A stretch of 64,000 bases of DNA from Devosia sp. SL43 (GCF_021729885.1 NZ_CP063401.1:2782501-2846500); one strand, 5' to 3'. Shown: positions 1 to 9,676, counted from the stretch's first letter. Numbers and translations are program-made. Notes: generated by a model not told the origin, from the sequence alone.

Positions 1-1359
<1,359 letters not shown>

Positions 1360-1426
1360 CTAGCGGAACGGGGGTGCAACCCCAAGCAAAATGGGCTTTT
1401 CTAGGCCTTTTGCCGGGGGTATCCGC

Positions 1427-2539
1427 CTAGTCCTTAGTGAGCCGTCCGTCACGGACGGTAATGGTCTGCGCCCGCTCGCCCAAAGCTTCGAACAGGACAC
1501 GGTCCGTGCCGGTTAGGAAGCACTGCGTGCCCAGCCCGTCGAGGGCCGAAAACAGCGCCCGGCGGCGGTCCGGATCGAGATGGGCAGCGATTTCGTCGAG
1601 CAGCAGGAACGGCGTGATCGCCGTGCGCAGTTTGACGAGGCGGGCATGGGCCAAAATGAGCCCGATCAGGAGGGCTTTCTGTTCCCCGGTCGAGCCCAGA
1701 GCGGCCGGCATGCCCTTTTGGGCATAGGTCACTTCGAGATCGACGCGGTGTGGGCCTGATATGGTGCGTCCAGCGGCCCGATCAACCCCGCGCGAGGCCC
1801 GCCAGGTCTCGATGAGCGCGGTTTCGAGAGCCGCCGAGGAGGCAGGCTCCGTGCCATGCTCGAACAGCGGCGTCAGCGCCAGATGGGCGGCGGGAAAGCT
1901 GTGGTCGTCGAGGCTCTGTTCGATCAACGCCTGGAGGTGGTGGAGGCTATCGGTTCGCGCCAGGTGGATCGAGGCGCCCAGTTCGGCCATCTGGTTTTCG
2001 ATGGCGGAGAGCCACGCGGTATCGCCATTGTCCTCGAGCAGCCGGTTGCGCTGCCGCATGGCCTTTTCGTAGTCGGACACCGAGGCAGAATGGCTGGGGA
2101 TGAGAGTGGTTACCAGCCGGTCGAGAAAGCGCCTGCGCTCGCCCGCGGGGCCGGAGAACAGGCCATCCATTGATGGTGTCAGCCACAGCATGCGCAGATA
2201 GTCGCTCATCGCCTCGATGGAGCGGGCATTGGCGCCATTGATGCGCACCCGGCGGCCGCCTTCGGGAGATGCGCCGGTGCCGATATCGGAGGGGCCATCA
2301 TCGGTCTCGACGGTCGCCGCGACCGCCCAGCCGGTATCGCTGCCATGGGATTGCAGGGTCTCGAAACTCGCGCCGCGCAGGCCGCGGCCGGGCGAGAGCA
2401 CGGAAATGGCTTCGAGCAGGTTGGTTTTGCCCGAACCATTGGGGCCGGTGAGGACGACATGGCGGGAATCGAGGTCGAGCGCAGCCGCCGTGTAGTTGCG
2501 GAAGGCGGTGAGGCGGATGCGGGAGAGGTGGCGGGTCAT
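1427..2539 (-). CDS. recF: DNA replication and repair protein RecF
   Basis: RecF is an SMC-like ATPase that helps load RecA at gapped DNA and supports fork restart. The 370-residue protein has the N-terminal signature RLTAFRNY, a Walker A motif GPNGSGKT at residues 32-39, and a C-terminal Walker B/D-loop segment LLLDEIAAHLD. The length matches the family. It lies between dnaN (upstream) and gyrB (downstream) on the same strand, the classic order. A dispersed inverted repeat separates it from dnaN, so the two may not share one full-length transcript. Confidence 0.96.
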   Translation of the reverse strand: MTRHLSRIRLTAFRNYTAAALDLDSRHVVLTGPNGSGKTNLLEAISVLSPGRGLRGASFETLQSHGSDTGWAVAATVETDDGPSDIGTGASPEGGRRVRINGANARSIEAMSDYLRMLWLTPSMDGLFSGPAGERRRFLDRLVTTLIPSHSASVSDYEKAMRQRNRLLEDNGDTAWLSAIENQMAELGASIHLARTDSLHHLQALIEQSLDDHSFPAAHLALTPLFEHGTEPASSAALETALIETWRASRGVDRAAGRTISGPHRVDLEVTYAQKGMPAALGSTGEQKALLIGLILAHARLVKLRTAITPFLLLDEIAAHLDPDRRRALFSALDGLGTQCFLTGTDRVLFEALGERAQTITVRDGRLTKD

Positions 2540-2554
2540 GGTTTTGAGTTCGCC

Positions 2555-2673
2555 GCCCTCGTGGTTCGAGGCTCGCGAAGAGCTCGCACCTCACCATGAG
2601 GGCTCCTGATGGATGGTGTCCGAGTAGCCCTCATGGTGAGGCGGGAGCGAAGCGACCCTCGAACCACGAGGGC
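2555..2673. repeat. Nested inverted repeat, copy 1
   Basis: This is one of four ~120 bp copies in the window. Outer arms GCCCTCGTGGTTCGAGG and CCTCGAACCACGAGGGC are perfect complements. Inner arms CCTCACCATGAGGGCT and AGCCCTCATGGTGAGG are also perfect complements, separated by about 20 bp of unique sequence. This copy sits between dnaN and recF, both on the minus strand. It looks like a REP/BIME-type non-coding repeat and has no transposase. Confidence 0.9.
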
Positions 2674-2686
2674 GTGCCCCTATACC

Positions 2687-3808
2687 TCAAACGCGCATCG
2701 GCATCAGCACATACAGCGCCCGCGTCTCGCCGTCGTCCTTGACCAAAGTCGGGGAACCCGCGTCGTTGAACATGAACACCGCGCTCTCGCTGCGGATCTG
2801 GCCGATAATGTCGAGCAGATAGCGGGCGTTGAAGCCGATCTCGAAGCCGTCGGTGTCGAACTCGACAGCCAGCTCTTCGCTGGCCGTGCCGTGGTCGGGA
2901 TTGGTCACCGACAGTTCCAGCAACCCATCCTTGGCCTGGAGCTTGACGGCCTTGCCGCCGCGTTCCGAGGCAATAGTCGAGACGCGATCGACGGCGGTGG
3001 CGAAGCTGGCGCGGTCGACATTCATCTGCTTGTCGTTGTTCTTGGGCGTCACGCGGTCGTAATCGGGGAAGGTGCCTTCGATGAGCTTCGACAGCAGCAC
3101 GACCGAGCCCACCGTGAAGCGGATCTTGGTGTCGGAGACTTCCACCGCGACGTCGCCCTCGGCGCCATCAAGCAGCTTCTGCACTTCGCCCACGGTCTTC
3201 TTGGGCACGATGATGCCGGGCATGCCCTTGGCACCAGCGGGAGCCTCGATCTCGGCGCGCGCCATGCGGTGGCCATCGGTGGCCACGGCGCGGAGGACCG
3301 TGCCCGTCCCCGTGATGTCGACGGTGTGGAAATAGATGCCGTTGAGGTAGTAGCGCGTCTCTTCGTTGGAGATGGCGAACTGGGTGCGCTCGATCAGTTC
3401 GCGCAGGGCCGAGGCCGGCATCGTGAATTCGTGGCCGAATGCGCCGGACTTCAAGTCGGGAAAGCTGTCGGGGCTCAGGCAGGCGAGGTTGAAGCGCGAA
3501 CGACCGGAGGTGAGAACCATGTTCTCGCCGCCATCGGTTTCGAGGCGCACTTCGGCGCCATCGGAAAGCTTGCGGACGATTTCGTAGAGCGTATGGGCCG
3601 GCACCGTGGTGGTGCCCGCGGTCGACACCATGGCCGGTACGCTTTCGGTCACCTCGATATCGAGGTCAGTGGCGCGCAGCTCGACCTTGTCGTCGCTGGC
3701 CTTGAACAGCACGTTGGCCAAGATCGGATAGGTATTCCGCCGCTCCACAACCCGGTGCACATGGCTCAGCGACTTGAGCAGATGATTGCGTTCGAGCGTG
3801 ACTTTCAT
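2687..3808 (-). CDS. dnaN: DNA polymerase III beta subunit (sliding clamp)
   Basis: The beta clamp is a ring-shaped dimer that tethers DNA polymerase III to the template and docks many repair proteins. The 373-residue protein begins MKVTLERNHLLKSL, the usual alphaproteobacterial N-terminus, and shows the three-fold clamp repeats with a C-terminal MPMRV tail. I chose the ATG at 3808 because AGGAAG lies at the right distance upstream and the protein aligns from there. An in-frame extension to 3850 reads through a hairpin and is unlikely to be coding. The usual dnaA neighbour is present, but a divergent dehydrogenase gene lies between them. Confidence 0.97.
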   Translation of the reverse strand: MKVTLERNHLLKSLSHVHRVVERRNTYPILANVLFKASDDKVELRATDLDIEVTESVPAMVSTAGTTTVPAHTLYEIVRKLSDGAEVRLETDGGENMVLTSGRSRFNLACLSPDSFPDLKSGAFGHEFTMPASALRELIERTQFAISNEETRYYLNGIYFHTVDITGTGTVLRAVATDGHRMARAEIEAPAGAKGMPGIIVPKKTVGEVQKLLDGAEGDVAVEVSDTKIRFTVGSVVLLSKLIEGTFPDYDRVTPKNNDKQMNVDRASFATAVDRVSTIASERGGKAVKLQAKDGLLELSVTNPDHGTASEELAVEFDTDGFEIGFNARYLLDIIGQIRSESAVFMFNDAGSPTLVKDDGETRALYVLMPMRV

Positions 3809-3837
3809 GCGGCAACTTCCTGGCGGTACGCGACGGC

Positions 3838-3857
3838 AAAACCCCGGCATGCCGGGG
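3838..3857 (-). terminator. GC-rich hairpin plus T run just upstream of dnaN
   Basis: CCCCGGCATGCCGGGG is a perfect palindrome. Read on the minus strand it is followed at once by TTTT, the form of a rho-independent terminator. It stands 30 bp in front of the dnaN start codon, so it could stop transcripts entering from the dnaA side or act as an attenuator. The loop is short and the T run is weak, so function is uncertain. Confidence 0.45.
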
Positions 3858-4009
3858 GTTGGACATTTACAATTTGTGAACGGATTAGCAAGGGCACGCG
3901 GGCCCCGGCAGGGCGGAAATCCCCGATTTCAGTTGCTTGTGGCGTGATGTCGCCGTCGCCGGACTTGGGCTAGACTCGCAGCGACAGATTTGACTGAGGA
4001 GACTGCAGC

Positions 4010-4858
4010 ATGGCCGAAAGTTTTGTCCCCGGCGGGATCGCCGTTATTACAGGTGGCGCTAGTGGTATCGGGCGCGCAGCGGCCCGCGAGGCGGCCGGTG
4101 CCGGGATGCGCATCGTGCTGCTCGATGTCAACGCGGCCAAGCTGGCCGCCACGACCGCCGAGCTGGCGGCGGTTGTCGGGGCGGACAATGTCTGGTCCGA
4201 AATCATCGATGTCGCCGATGCCGCAGCGATGACCGCCCTAGCGCAACAGGTGGGAGCCGCCTGGGGCAGTCCGACGCTGCTGATGAACAACGCCGCCTAT
4301 TTCGTAGCGGGCGGCGCCGGCGGCATTCTCGACCCGATCGAGAACTGGCAGCGGACCATGGCCATCAATGTGCTCGGCCCGGTCAATGGCGTGCAGGCCT
4401 TCCTCCCCGGCATGCTGAAGGCCGAGCATGCGGGGGTCATCGTCAATACCGGCTCCAAGCAGGGTCTGACCAATCCGCCGGGCAATCCCGCCTACAATAC
4501 CTCCAAGGCGGCACTCAACGCCTATACGCAGAACCTGGCGCGCGACCTGCGCGAGCGGGCGGGCGGAAAGGTTAGTGCGCATCTGCTGATCCCTGGATGG
4601 ACCACGACGGGCGAGGCCGAACATCGTCCGGGAGCCTGGCTGCCCGAGCAGGTCGTGGATTTCATGGAACAGGCCATCGCCCACAATGGCTTTTTCATCC
4701 TCTGCCCGGATGACGAAACGCCCAATGAGATGGATCACAAGCGCATCCTGTGGAATGCGAAGGATATCATCGAGGACAGGCCGGCTTTGTCGCGCTGGCA
4801 TCCGGAGTGGAAGGATAAGTTTGCGGAGTTTATGAAGGGCGAGCTGCCAAGTGGATAG
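4010..4858 (+). CDS. SDR family NAD(P)-dependent oxidoreductase
   Basis: This is a classical short-chain dehydrogenase of 282 residues. The nucleotide-binding motif TGGASGIG spans residues 14-21, MNNAAY follows at about 92-97, and the catalytic residues are Ser149, Tyr162 and Lys166 (YNTSK). The start is supported by GAGGAG a few bases upstream. The C-terminus (after about 210) is longer than in minimal SDRs, and the substrate cannot be told from sequence. It is encoded opposite to the surrounding replication genes and interrupts the dnaA-dnaN pair. Copies of the ~120 bp inverted repeat lie on both sides of the dnaN-SDR unit. Confidence 0.9.
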   Translation: MAESFVPGGIAVITGGASGIGRAAAREAAGAGMRIVLLDVNAAKLAATTAELAAVVGADNVWSEIIDVADAAAMTALAQQVGAAWGSPTLLMNNAAYFVAGGAGGILDPIENWQRTMAINVLGPVNGVQAFLPGMLKAEHAGVIVNTGSKQGLTNPPGNPAYNTSKAALNAYTQNLARDLRERAGGKVSAHLLIPGWTTTGEAEHRPGAWLPEQVVDFMEQAIAHNGFFILCPDDETPNEMDHKRILWNAKDIIEDRPALSRWHPEWKDKFAEFMKGELPSG

Positions 4859-4871
4859 CTCTGGGATCCCG

Positions 4872-4988
4872 ACCTCGTGGTTCGAGGCTCGTAGGGACTC
4901 GCACCTCACCATGAGGTCTCAATAGGACCGGCGGTGGAGTAGCCCTCATGGTGAGGTGCGCTTTCTTCAGCGCCTCGAACCACGAGGG
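4872..4988. repeat. Nested inverted repeat, copy 2
   Basis: This is the second copy of the ~120 bp repeat, with outer arms CCTCGTGGTTCGAGGC / GCCTCGAACCACGAGG and inner arms around CCTCACCATGAGG / CCTCATGGTGAGG. It fills the tail-to-tail gap between the plus-strand dehydrogenase and minus-strand dnaA, so transcripts from either side would form the hairpin. It may serve as a bidirectional terminator. Confidence 0.9.
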
Positions 4989-4995
4989 CGCGCCC

Positions 4996-6447
4996 CTATT
5001 CCTCTAGCATGCGCTTCAACAATTCGATTTCCTGCGCCAGTTCCACGTCGTCCTTGATCATCTGCTCGACCTTGCGGACCGAATGCAGGACCGTCGTGTG
5101 GTCGCGGCCGCCGAAGCGACGGCCGATTTCGGGCAGGGAGCGCGAGGTCAGGGCCTTGGCGAGGAACATGGCGATCTGGCGCGGGCGGACGACGTCGCGC
5201 GAGCGGCGGGCTGACAGCAGTTCGTTGCGCGGTACCTTGTAGTGGCGGCTGACGATCTTGAGGATATCCTCGATACGGACGCGACGGGCTTCGCGCGAGC
5301 GGATCAGGTCGCCGAGCGTTTTTTCGGCCAGCGGCACGGTGATCAGTTCGCCGGTCAGCTGGTTGGCGGCGACGAGGCGGTTGACGGCGCCATCGAGGTC
5401 GCGGCCATGGCTGATCACGGCGCGGGCGATATAGTCGATCACAGGCGCCGGGAAATGCATGCCGTAGCGGGCGGTGGAATAGTCGGCGCGGCGCTGTACG
5501 ATCGCGCGGCGCAGCTCGAGGTCGAAGCCGGAGATCGGTACGACGAGGCCACCCGAGAGGCGCGAGCGCACGCGCTCGTCGAGCATTTCGAGATCGCGCG
5601 GCGGCGCATCGCCGGCCACCACGACCTGCTTGGCGCCGGTGAGCAGCGTGCCCAGCGTGTGACCGAATTCTGTGGCCGACTTGCCCTGCAGGAACTGCAT
5701 GTCGTCGATGAGCAGCAGGTCGACGCGGCGCAGCCATTCCTTGAAGCCCAGCGCCGACTGGCGCTGCACGGCGGTGATGAAATGGTACATGAAGTGGTCT
5801 GCGGTCAGATAGACGATGTTCTTGCTGGCATCGGCCGACTGCACGGCATGGGCAATGGCATTGAGCAGGTGCGATTTGCCCAGGCCCACCGTCGAATGGA
5901 TATAGACCGGATTGAAGGTCACGGTGTTGTTGGCGGCGGCATTGGCGATCTGCTTGGCGACGCCGAAGGCCATCTCATTGGCTTCGCCGGCCACGAAATT
6001 GTCGAAGGTCATGCGCGCATCGATGGCGCTGCCGGAAAGGGCATCGCCCTTGGTGGCGGTATTGTCGCGGATAAGGCGCGGCATGGCCGGCGCCTGGGGC
6101 GCAGCAGCGCTCGTAGAGGCTGGGGCTTCCGTAACGGGCTGAGCCGCAGCGGGCTGGGCAACGCGCGGGCGGGCCTGGCCATTGACGCGCAGGGTCACCT
6201 GCACCCGGCCGATGGTCTCGTCGTCCTGACGGAAGGCTTCAAGCAGGCGCTCGGCATAGTTGGACTGCACCCAGGAGCACAGGAAGCGGGTGGGCGCCGA
6301 CAGATGCACCACGTCATCGACGATCTCTTCGAGTTCGAGGCTGGCGAACCACGAGGTGAACACATCCATGCCGACCGATGCCTTGATCCGGGCCCTCACC
6401 CTGGTCCAGAGCTCGCGCTGGCCTTCGGTGGAATCGGATGTGGTCAT
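4996..6447 (-). CDS. dnaA: Chromosomal replication initiator protein DnaA
   Basis: DnaA is the AAA+ initiator that opens the chromosomal origin. With the ATG at 6447 the protein is 483 residues: domain I ([15 protein letters not shown]), a Pro/Ala-rich linker at about 95-120, the AAA+ domain with Walker A TVGLGKSH near residue 190 and Walker [10 protein letters not shown], and domain IV with the signature [11 protein letters not shown]. The frame is open upstream to 6705, but that extension looks non-coding and the family's N-terminus fits 6447. The P-loop reads STVGLGKS where most DnaA proteins have GGVGLGKT. rpsT lies upstream on the same strand. Confidence 0.95.
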   Translation of the reverse strand: MTTSDSTEGQRELWTRVRARIKASVGMDVFTSWFASLELEEIVDDVVHLSAPTRFLCSWVQSNYAERLLEAFRQDDETIGRVQVTLRVNGQARPRVAQPAAAQPVTEAPASTSAAAPQAPAMPRLIRDNTATKGDALSGSAIDARMTFDNFVAGEANEMAFGVAKQIANAAANNTVTFNPVYIHSTVGLGKSHLLNAIAHAVQSADASKNIVYLTADHFMYHFITAVQRQSALGFKEWLRRVDLLLIDDMQFLQGKSATEFGHTLGTLLTGAKQVVVAGDAPPRDLEMLDERVRSRLSGGLVVPISGFDLELRRAIVQRRADYSTARYGMHFPAPVIDYIARAVISHGRDLDGAVNRLVAANQLTGELITVPLAEKTLGDLIRSREARRVRIEDILKIVSRHYKVPRNELLSARRSRDVVRPRQIAMFLAKALTSRSLPEIGRRFGGRDHTTVLHSVRKVEQMIKDDVELAQEIELLKRMLEE

Positions 6448-7171
6448 GACAGGAGTTTCGCCTTTGCTGATCGTGGTGGAGGACGGTTGATTGGTTCGAG
6501 CCCAATCATCCCTTCCGGCGGTCGCCTGTCGCATCATTGGTAGCCCCATTTCCATAGTCCGGTCGGCCCGCAAAGTCCGCCGGCATTTTGTTGCCTTGAT
6601 TGCCATGGGCAGACCCTTCTGGTCCGGCTTGCATGGCTTCGCCCCTGCGCCCGCTTCCACGGGCACAACATTCCTGTCCGGTGGTTTGACCCACCAGCGT
6701 CGCACTCAACTCTGTCGTGAACCCGGCCTCGTCCGGCCGGCGTCTTACTAACTTGCGCCAGCCCTGCCCGGACCGACGGCTAACCCAACCTTCACCAACT
6801 CAAACTGCTCCAGCCAACGCTGGAACCAGCTAAAAAACGACGCCCCGAAAATGACCATGTCACCTCGTTTGAACGCTCGTCCATGGCGTCCTAATTCAAG
6901 CTGACGAGATCACTTTAGAGGGACGATTTTGGCCCCGCAACCGGCTTATCTTCAAAATGGGGGCTTGACTCCGAGGTTCTGATTTTTGACCCCGGTCCCC
7001 ATCAAAAAGCCCTCAAACCAAGGCTCTGTGACTCAACGCAGATTCCCGTCACACAGGGTCGCCGAGAGGTAAAAAATATATTTCCTCGCGGTCCCAAATT
7101 TGCTGACATAACTGTCTTGATGACGCTTCGAAGAATGTCCGACTTTCCCGCAAGTGGTTGACGGAACTATC

Positions 7172-7193
7172 GAAACTGCCTTCAGGCAGTTTC
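7172..7193. other. Perfect hairpin in the rpsT-dnaA gap
   Basis: GAAACTGCC and GGCAGTTTC are perfect 9 bp complements around a TTCA loop. No T run follows on the minus strand, so it is not a standard terminator. It lies about 75 bp beyond the rpsT terminator, in the direction of dnaA. Role unknown. Confidence 0.5.
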
Positions 7194-7211
7194 AGTGCCA
7201 CCCATTTGGGT

Positions 7212-7231
7212 TGTGTCACGTCGTTGACACA
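7212..7231. promoter_or_regulatory. Operator-like palindrome TGTGTCA-N6-TGACACA
   Basis: Two perfect 7 bp complementary arms (TGTGTCA and TGACACA) are separated by CGTCGT. The 20 bp dyad has the form of a dimeric repressor site. It sits between the rpsT terminator and dnaA, next to a separate hairpin. No dedicated regulator gene is adjacent, so the binding protein is unknown. Confidence 0.45.
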
Positions 7232-7270
7232 TACGCATCAAATCGGAAAAACCTTGCGCGCCTACCATAC

Positions 7271-7297
7271 AAACAAAATGGGCTCCTCGCGGAGCCC
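7271..7297 (-). terminator. Rho-independent terminator of rpsT
   Basis: On the minus strand GGGCTCC, a GCGA loop and GGAGCCC are followed by ATTTTGTTT. It lies 50 bp beyond the rpsT stop codon and fits a standard terminator. Confidence 0.85.
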
Positions 7298-7346
7298 AGT
7301 TTCGTCTTGCCGCTGGCCGCCCGTCAAGGCGCCGCGACGGGGTCAA

Positions 7347-7613
7347 TCAGGCGCTGAGCGCCTTGACACGGCTATTGAGGCGGCTGACCTTGCGGGCGGC
7401 CAGATTGGCATGAACGATGCCCTTGGTCGCAGCGCGGTTGATCTCGGGAGCGGCGACAGCCAGGGCTTCCATGGCAAGCTTGTGATCGCCGGCAACGATG
7501 GCCTCTTCAACCTTGCGGATGAAGGTGCGGACGCGCGAGCGGCGCGACTTGTTGACCGCGGTGCGGGCTTCGATCTTGCGGGTAGCCTTCTTGGCTGACG
7601 GCGTATTGGCCAT
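7347..7613 (-). CDS. rpsT: 30S ribosomal protein S20
   Basis: S20 binds 16S rRNA early in 30S subunit assembly. The 88-residue protein starts [13 protein letters not shown] and is rich in Lys and Arg, with the conserved segment [15 protein letters not shown] near the C-terminus. The ATG at 7613 is preceded by AGAGGA. A strong sigma-70 type promoter lies about 100 bp upstream and a clear terminator follows the gene, so it is probably a single-gene unit. rpsT beside dnaA is a familiar arrangement in this order. Confidence 0.97.
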   Translation of the reverse strand: MANTPSAKKATRKIEARTAVNKSRRSRVRTFIRKVEEAIVAGDHKLAMEALAVAAPEINRAATKGIVHANLAARKVSRLNSRVKALSA

Positions 7614-7715
7614 AACGGTCCTCTTGGCGTCCAACCGGCCGAAAGCGCACTGATGGCACAGGCGACCGGGATGAAATGAAATCGGCGGCACATCGACTGC
7701 CGCCAAGTTGGGCGG

Positions 7716-7744
7716 TCTATAGGGGATGAGGGGGCGAGCGTCAA
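7716..7744 (-). promoter_or_regulatory. rpsT: rpsT promoter (-35 TTGACG, -10 TATAGA)
   Basis: On the minus strand TTGACG (7744-7739) and TATAGA (7721-7716) are separated by exactly 17 bp. Transcription would start near 7708 and give a leader of roughly 95 nt before the rpsT ATG. This is among the best promoter matches in the window. Confidence 0.75.
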
Positions 7745-7807
7745 CTGGAATCAGGGGGCAGTGGCTATGCGGCGTGCCTTCGGCCCATGCCTGCCCGCCC
7801 ACCGGCC

Positions 7808-7891
7808 GTCACCCTCGGGCTTGACCCGAGGGCCCTGTACCTACCAAGCGCTCCGCAAGTGTAGAGCCCTCGGGTCAAGCCCGAGGGTGAC
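7808..7891. repeat. Paired palindromic repeat (CCCTCGGGCTTGACCCGAGGG type)
   Basis: Two 26 bp units, at 7808-7833 and 7866-7891, are reverse complements of each other. Each is itself a palindrome with arms CCCTCGGG and CCCGAGGG. The ~30 bp between them is unique. The paired layout resembles a bacterial interspersed mosaic element. It lies between the rpsT promoter and the 3' end of mutM. Confidence 0.85.
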
Positions 7892-7924
7892 GATCGCGTT
7901 TGTTGGCGCTACAGCGCACCCATC

Positions 7925-8812
7925 CTAAGGCGCCTTCTGACATACCGGGCAGAAGAACGTCGATCGCCCCGACTGTACGATGCGCTCCACTATCCCCGTG
8001 CACAGCGGCGTCGGGCAAGGCTCACCCTCCCGGTTATAGACGGCGAACCGATGCTGAAAATAGCCCGAGCCACCCTCGGCATTCCTGAAGTCGCGCAACG
8101 TCGACCCACCCACCTCGATCGCCTCCACCAGCACTTGCCGCACCGCATGCGCCAGGTCCTCCAGCGCAGCCTTGGGCTTGCCCTTTGCTGTGACCAGCGT
8201 GCCGGCCAGCACGGTCGGCAGGATATGCGATCGATGTAGAGCTTCGGCGACATAGATATTGCCCAGGCCTGCCACCACCCGCTGGTCGAGCAGGGCGGCC
8301 TTGATCGGCGCCTTCTTGCCCCCAAAGGCGGCAGCCATTTCGTCGGCATTGAAATCATTGCCCAGCGGCTCGGGGCCGAGGCCTTTGAGATACTCGCTGT
8401 CCGCCGGATCATCGAAGAGATCGACAAAGCCGAAGCGGCGCGGATCGGCATAGATCAGGTGGCTCTTGCCATGCGTGGGATGGAAGATGTCCCAGACCAT
8501 GTGGTCATGCTTGGGCTCGGTGCCCGGCTCGTAGTAGCGCGGTGGCTTGTCGATGGAATGCTCCATGAAGCGCCAGGAGCCGGTCATGCCCAGATGGCTC
8601 AGCACCGTCTTGCCGTTGTCGAGCTTGATCAGCAGATATTTGGCCCGCCGCGCCACCGAAACGATGGTCGCGCCCTCGATCTCCTTGGCCAGGCCCTCGG
8701 GAAAGGGAAAGCGCAGGTCTTTCCGGTTGAGCGTAACCTTGTCGATCCGCGCCCCTTCCAGCCACGGTTCGAGCCCGCGGCGGACGGTTTCGACCTCTGG
8801 CAGTTCGGGCAT
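7925..8812 (-). CDS. mutM: Formamidopyrimidine-DNA glycosylase (Fpg/MutM)
   Basis: MutM excises 8-oxoguanine and other oxidised purines and cleaves the abasic site. The 295-residue protein starts MPELPEVETVRRGLEPW, giving the catalytic Pro2 and Glu3 after Met removal. It keeps the KYLLIKLDNG and HLGMTGSW segments and ends in a zinc finger. The first Cys pair is spaced C-x4-C (CPTPLC) and the second is CPVC. An in-frame extension upstream to 8857 is ignored because Pro must be residue 2. It is transcribed away from ubiE, with 95 bp between the start codons. Confidence 0.97.
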   Translation of the reverse strand: MPELPEVETVRRGLEPWLEGARIDKVTLNRKDLRFPFPEGLAKEIEGATIVSVARRAKYLLIKLDNGKTVLSHLGMTGSWRFMEHSIDKPPRYYEPGTEPKHDHMVWDIFHPTHGKSHLIYADPRRFGFVDLFDDPADSEYLKGLGPEPLGNDFNADEMAAAFGGKKAPIKAALLDQRVVAGLGNIYVAEALHRSHILPTVLAGTLVTAKGKPKAALEDLAHAVRQVLVEAIEVGGSTLRDFRNAEGGSGYFQHRFAVYNREGEPCPTPLCTGIVERIVQSGRSTFFCPVCQKAP

Positions 8813-8907
8813 GAAAGACCTCTTTACCTGTGCGGCTTTGCGCCATGGCAAAGCCAATATCGCTTCTATATGGTGCGCCGCAATCAGACAGTAGCAGGGC
8901 GTCCGCC

Positions 8908-9672
8908 ATGACCAACGCGCAAGAAACCACCCATTTCGGCGAGCAGACCGTGGCGCTGGACGACAAGCAGGGCCTGGTCAATAAGGTCTTCCACGACGTT
9001 GCCGACCGCTACGACCTGATGAACGACCTGATGAGCGGCGGCATTCACCGCATCTGGAAGGATGCCATGGTGGCCGACCTGGCGCCGCCCAAGAACGGTT
9101 CGCGCGGCTACCGCGTGCTCGACATGGCTGGTGGCACCGGCGATGTCGCCGAGCGCATCGTCAACGCCTCGGTGGGCTATGCCGAGGTGGTCGTGTCCGA
9201 CATCAATGCGGACATGCTGCGGGTGGGCGCCGAGCGGGCGAAGAGCTGGCGTTATCCGGCGCAGGCCAGCTTCGTCGAGGCCAATGCCGAGGAACTGCCC
9301 TTCGCCGATAACAGCTTTGACGCCTATACGATCGCCTTCGGCATCCGCAACGTGCCGCGCATCCAGCAGGCGCTGGGCGAGGCGCATCGCGTGCTCAAAC
9401 GCGGCGGCCGTATCCTGGTGCTCGAATTCAGCCAGGTCGACGTGCCCGGTTTCGATTCCATCTATAAGGCCTTCTCGGACCGCGTGATCCCGCCCATGGG
9501 CAAGCTGGTCACCGGCGACGCCCAGCCCTATCAGTATCTGGTCGAATCCATCCGCAAGTTCCCCAGCCCGCCGCTGTTTCAGTCGATGCTTGCTCAGGCC
9601 GGCTTCAAGCGGGTGAAGCACACCCCGTTCAGCGGCAACATCGCGGCGTTGTTTTCGGGATGGAAGATTTAG
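8908..9672 (+). CDS. ubiE: Ubiquinone/menaquinone biosynthesis C-methyltransferase UbiE
   Basis: UbiE methylates the benzoquinone ring during ubiquinone synthesis using S-adenosylmethionine. The 254-residue protein has the family hallmarks: [21 protein letters not shown], the SAM motif [14 protein letters not shown] and the later [13 protein letters not shown] segment. The ATG at 8908 is preceded by CAGGGCG and gives the expected length. It forms a tight pair with ubiB, 4 bp downstream, and the two act in the same pathway. Confidence 0.97.
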   Translation: MTNAQETTHFGEQTVALDDKQGLVNKVFHDVADRYDLMNDLMSGGIHRIWKDAMVADLAPPKNGSRGYRVLDMAGGTGDVAERIVNASVGYAEVVVSDINADMLRVGAERAKSWRYPAQASFVEANAEELPFADNSFDAYTIAFGIRNVPRIQQALGEAHRVLKRGGRILVLEFSQVDVPGFDSIYKAFSDRVIPPMGKLVTGDAQPYQYLVESIRKFPSPPLFQSMLAQAGFKRVKHTPFSGNIAALFSGWKI

Positions 9673-9676
9673 CCGG

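Larger units (their letters stand above)
6448..7270. promoter_or_regulatory. dnaA leader / rpsT-dnaA intergenic region
   Basis: This ~820 bp gene-free stretch upstream of dnaA is the longest in the window. Reading toward dnaA, TTGCGG and TAAAGT with a 17 bp spacer (about 6920-6950, minus strand) form a possible promoter. Three GANTC sites, the CcrM methylation target in alphaproteobacteria, cluster at 6967-6971, 7030-7034 and 7041-7045. An AT-rich run sits near 7071-7085. No good DnaA boxes (TTATCCACA-like) were seen, so I do not call it an origin. Promoter assignment is tentative. Confidence 0.4.

Noticed and set aside
2609..3973. Long plus-strand open frame (454 codons) over dnaN
   Set aside because: It is antisense to dnaN with no recognisable domain and arises from GC-rich codon bias.
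2555..4988. SDR plus repeats considered as a transposable element
   Set aside because: No transposase, and the repeats also occur without any cargo at 13779 and 56079.
5242..6543. Long plus-strand open frame (433 codons) over dnaA
   Set aside because: It is antisense to dnaA; its His/Gly/Asp-rich low-quality protein is typical of shadow frames.
6448..7346. Possible chromosomal origin next to dnaA
   Set aside because: No cluster of TTATCCACA-like DnaA boxes was found, only one poor match (TTATCTTCA); in related genera the origin is often near hemE instead.
7154..7598. Small plus-strand frames upstream of and across rpsT
   Set aside because: They overlap the rpsT terminator and coding region and show no family features.
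7808..7891. Palindromic pair considered as a CRISPR fragment
   Set aside because: Only two inverted units, no direct repeats or regular spacers, and no cas genes.
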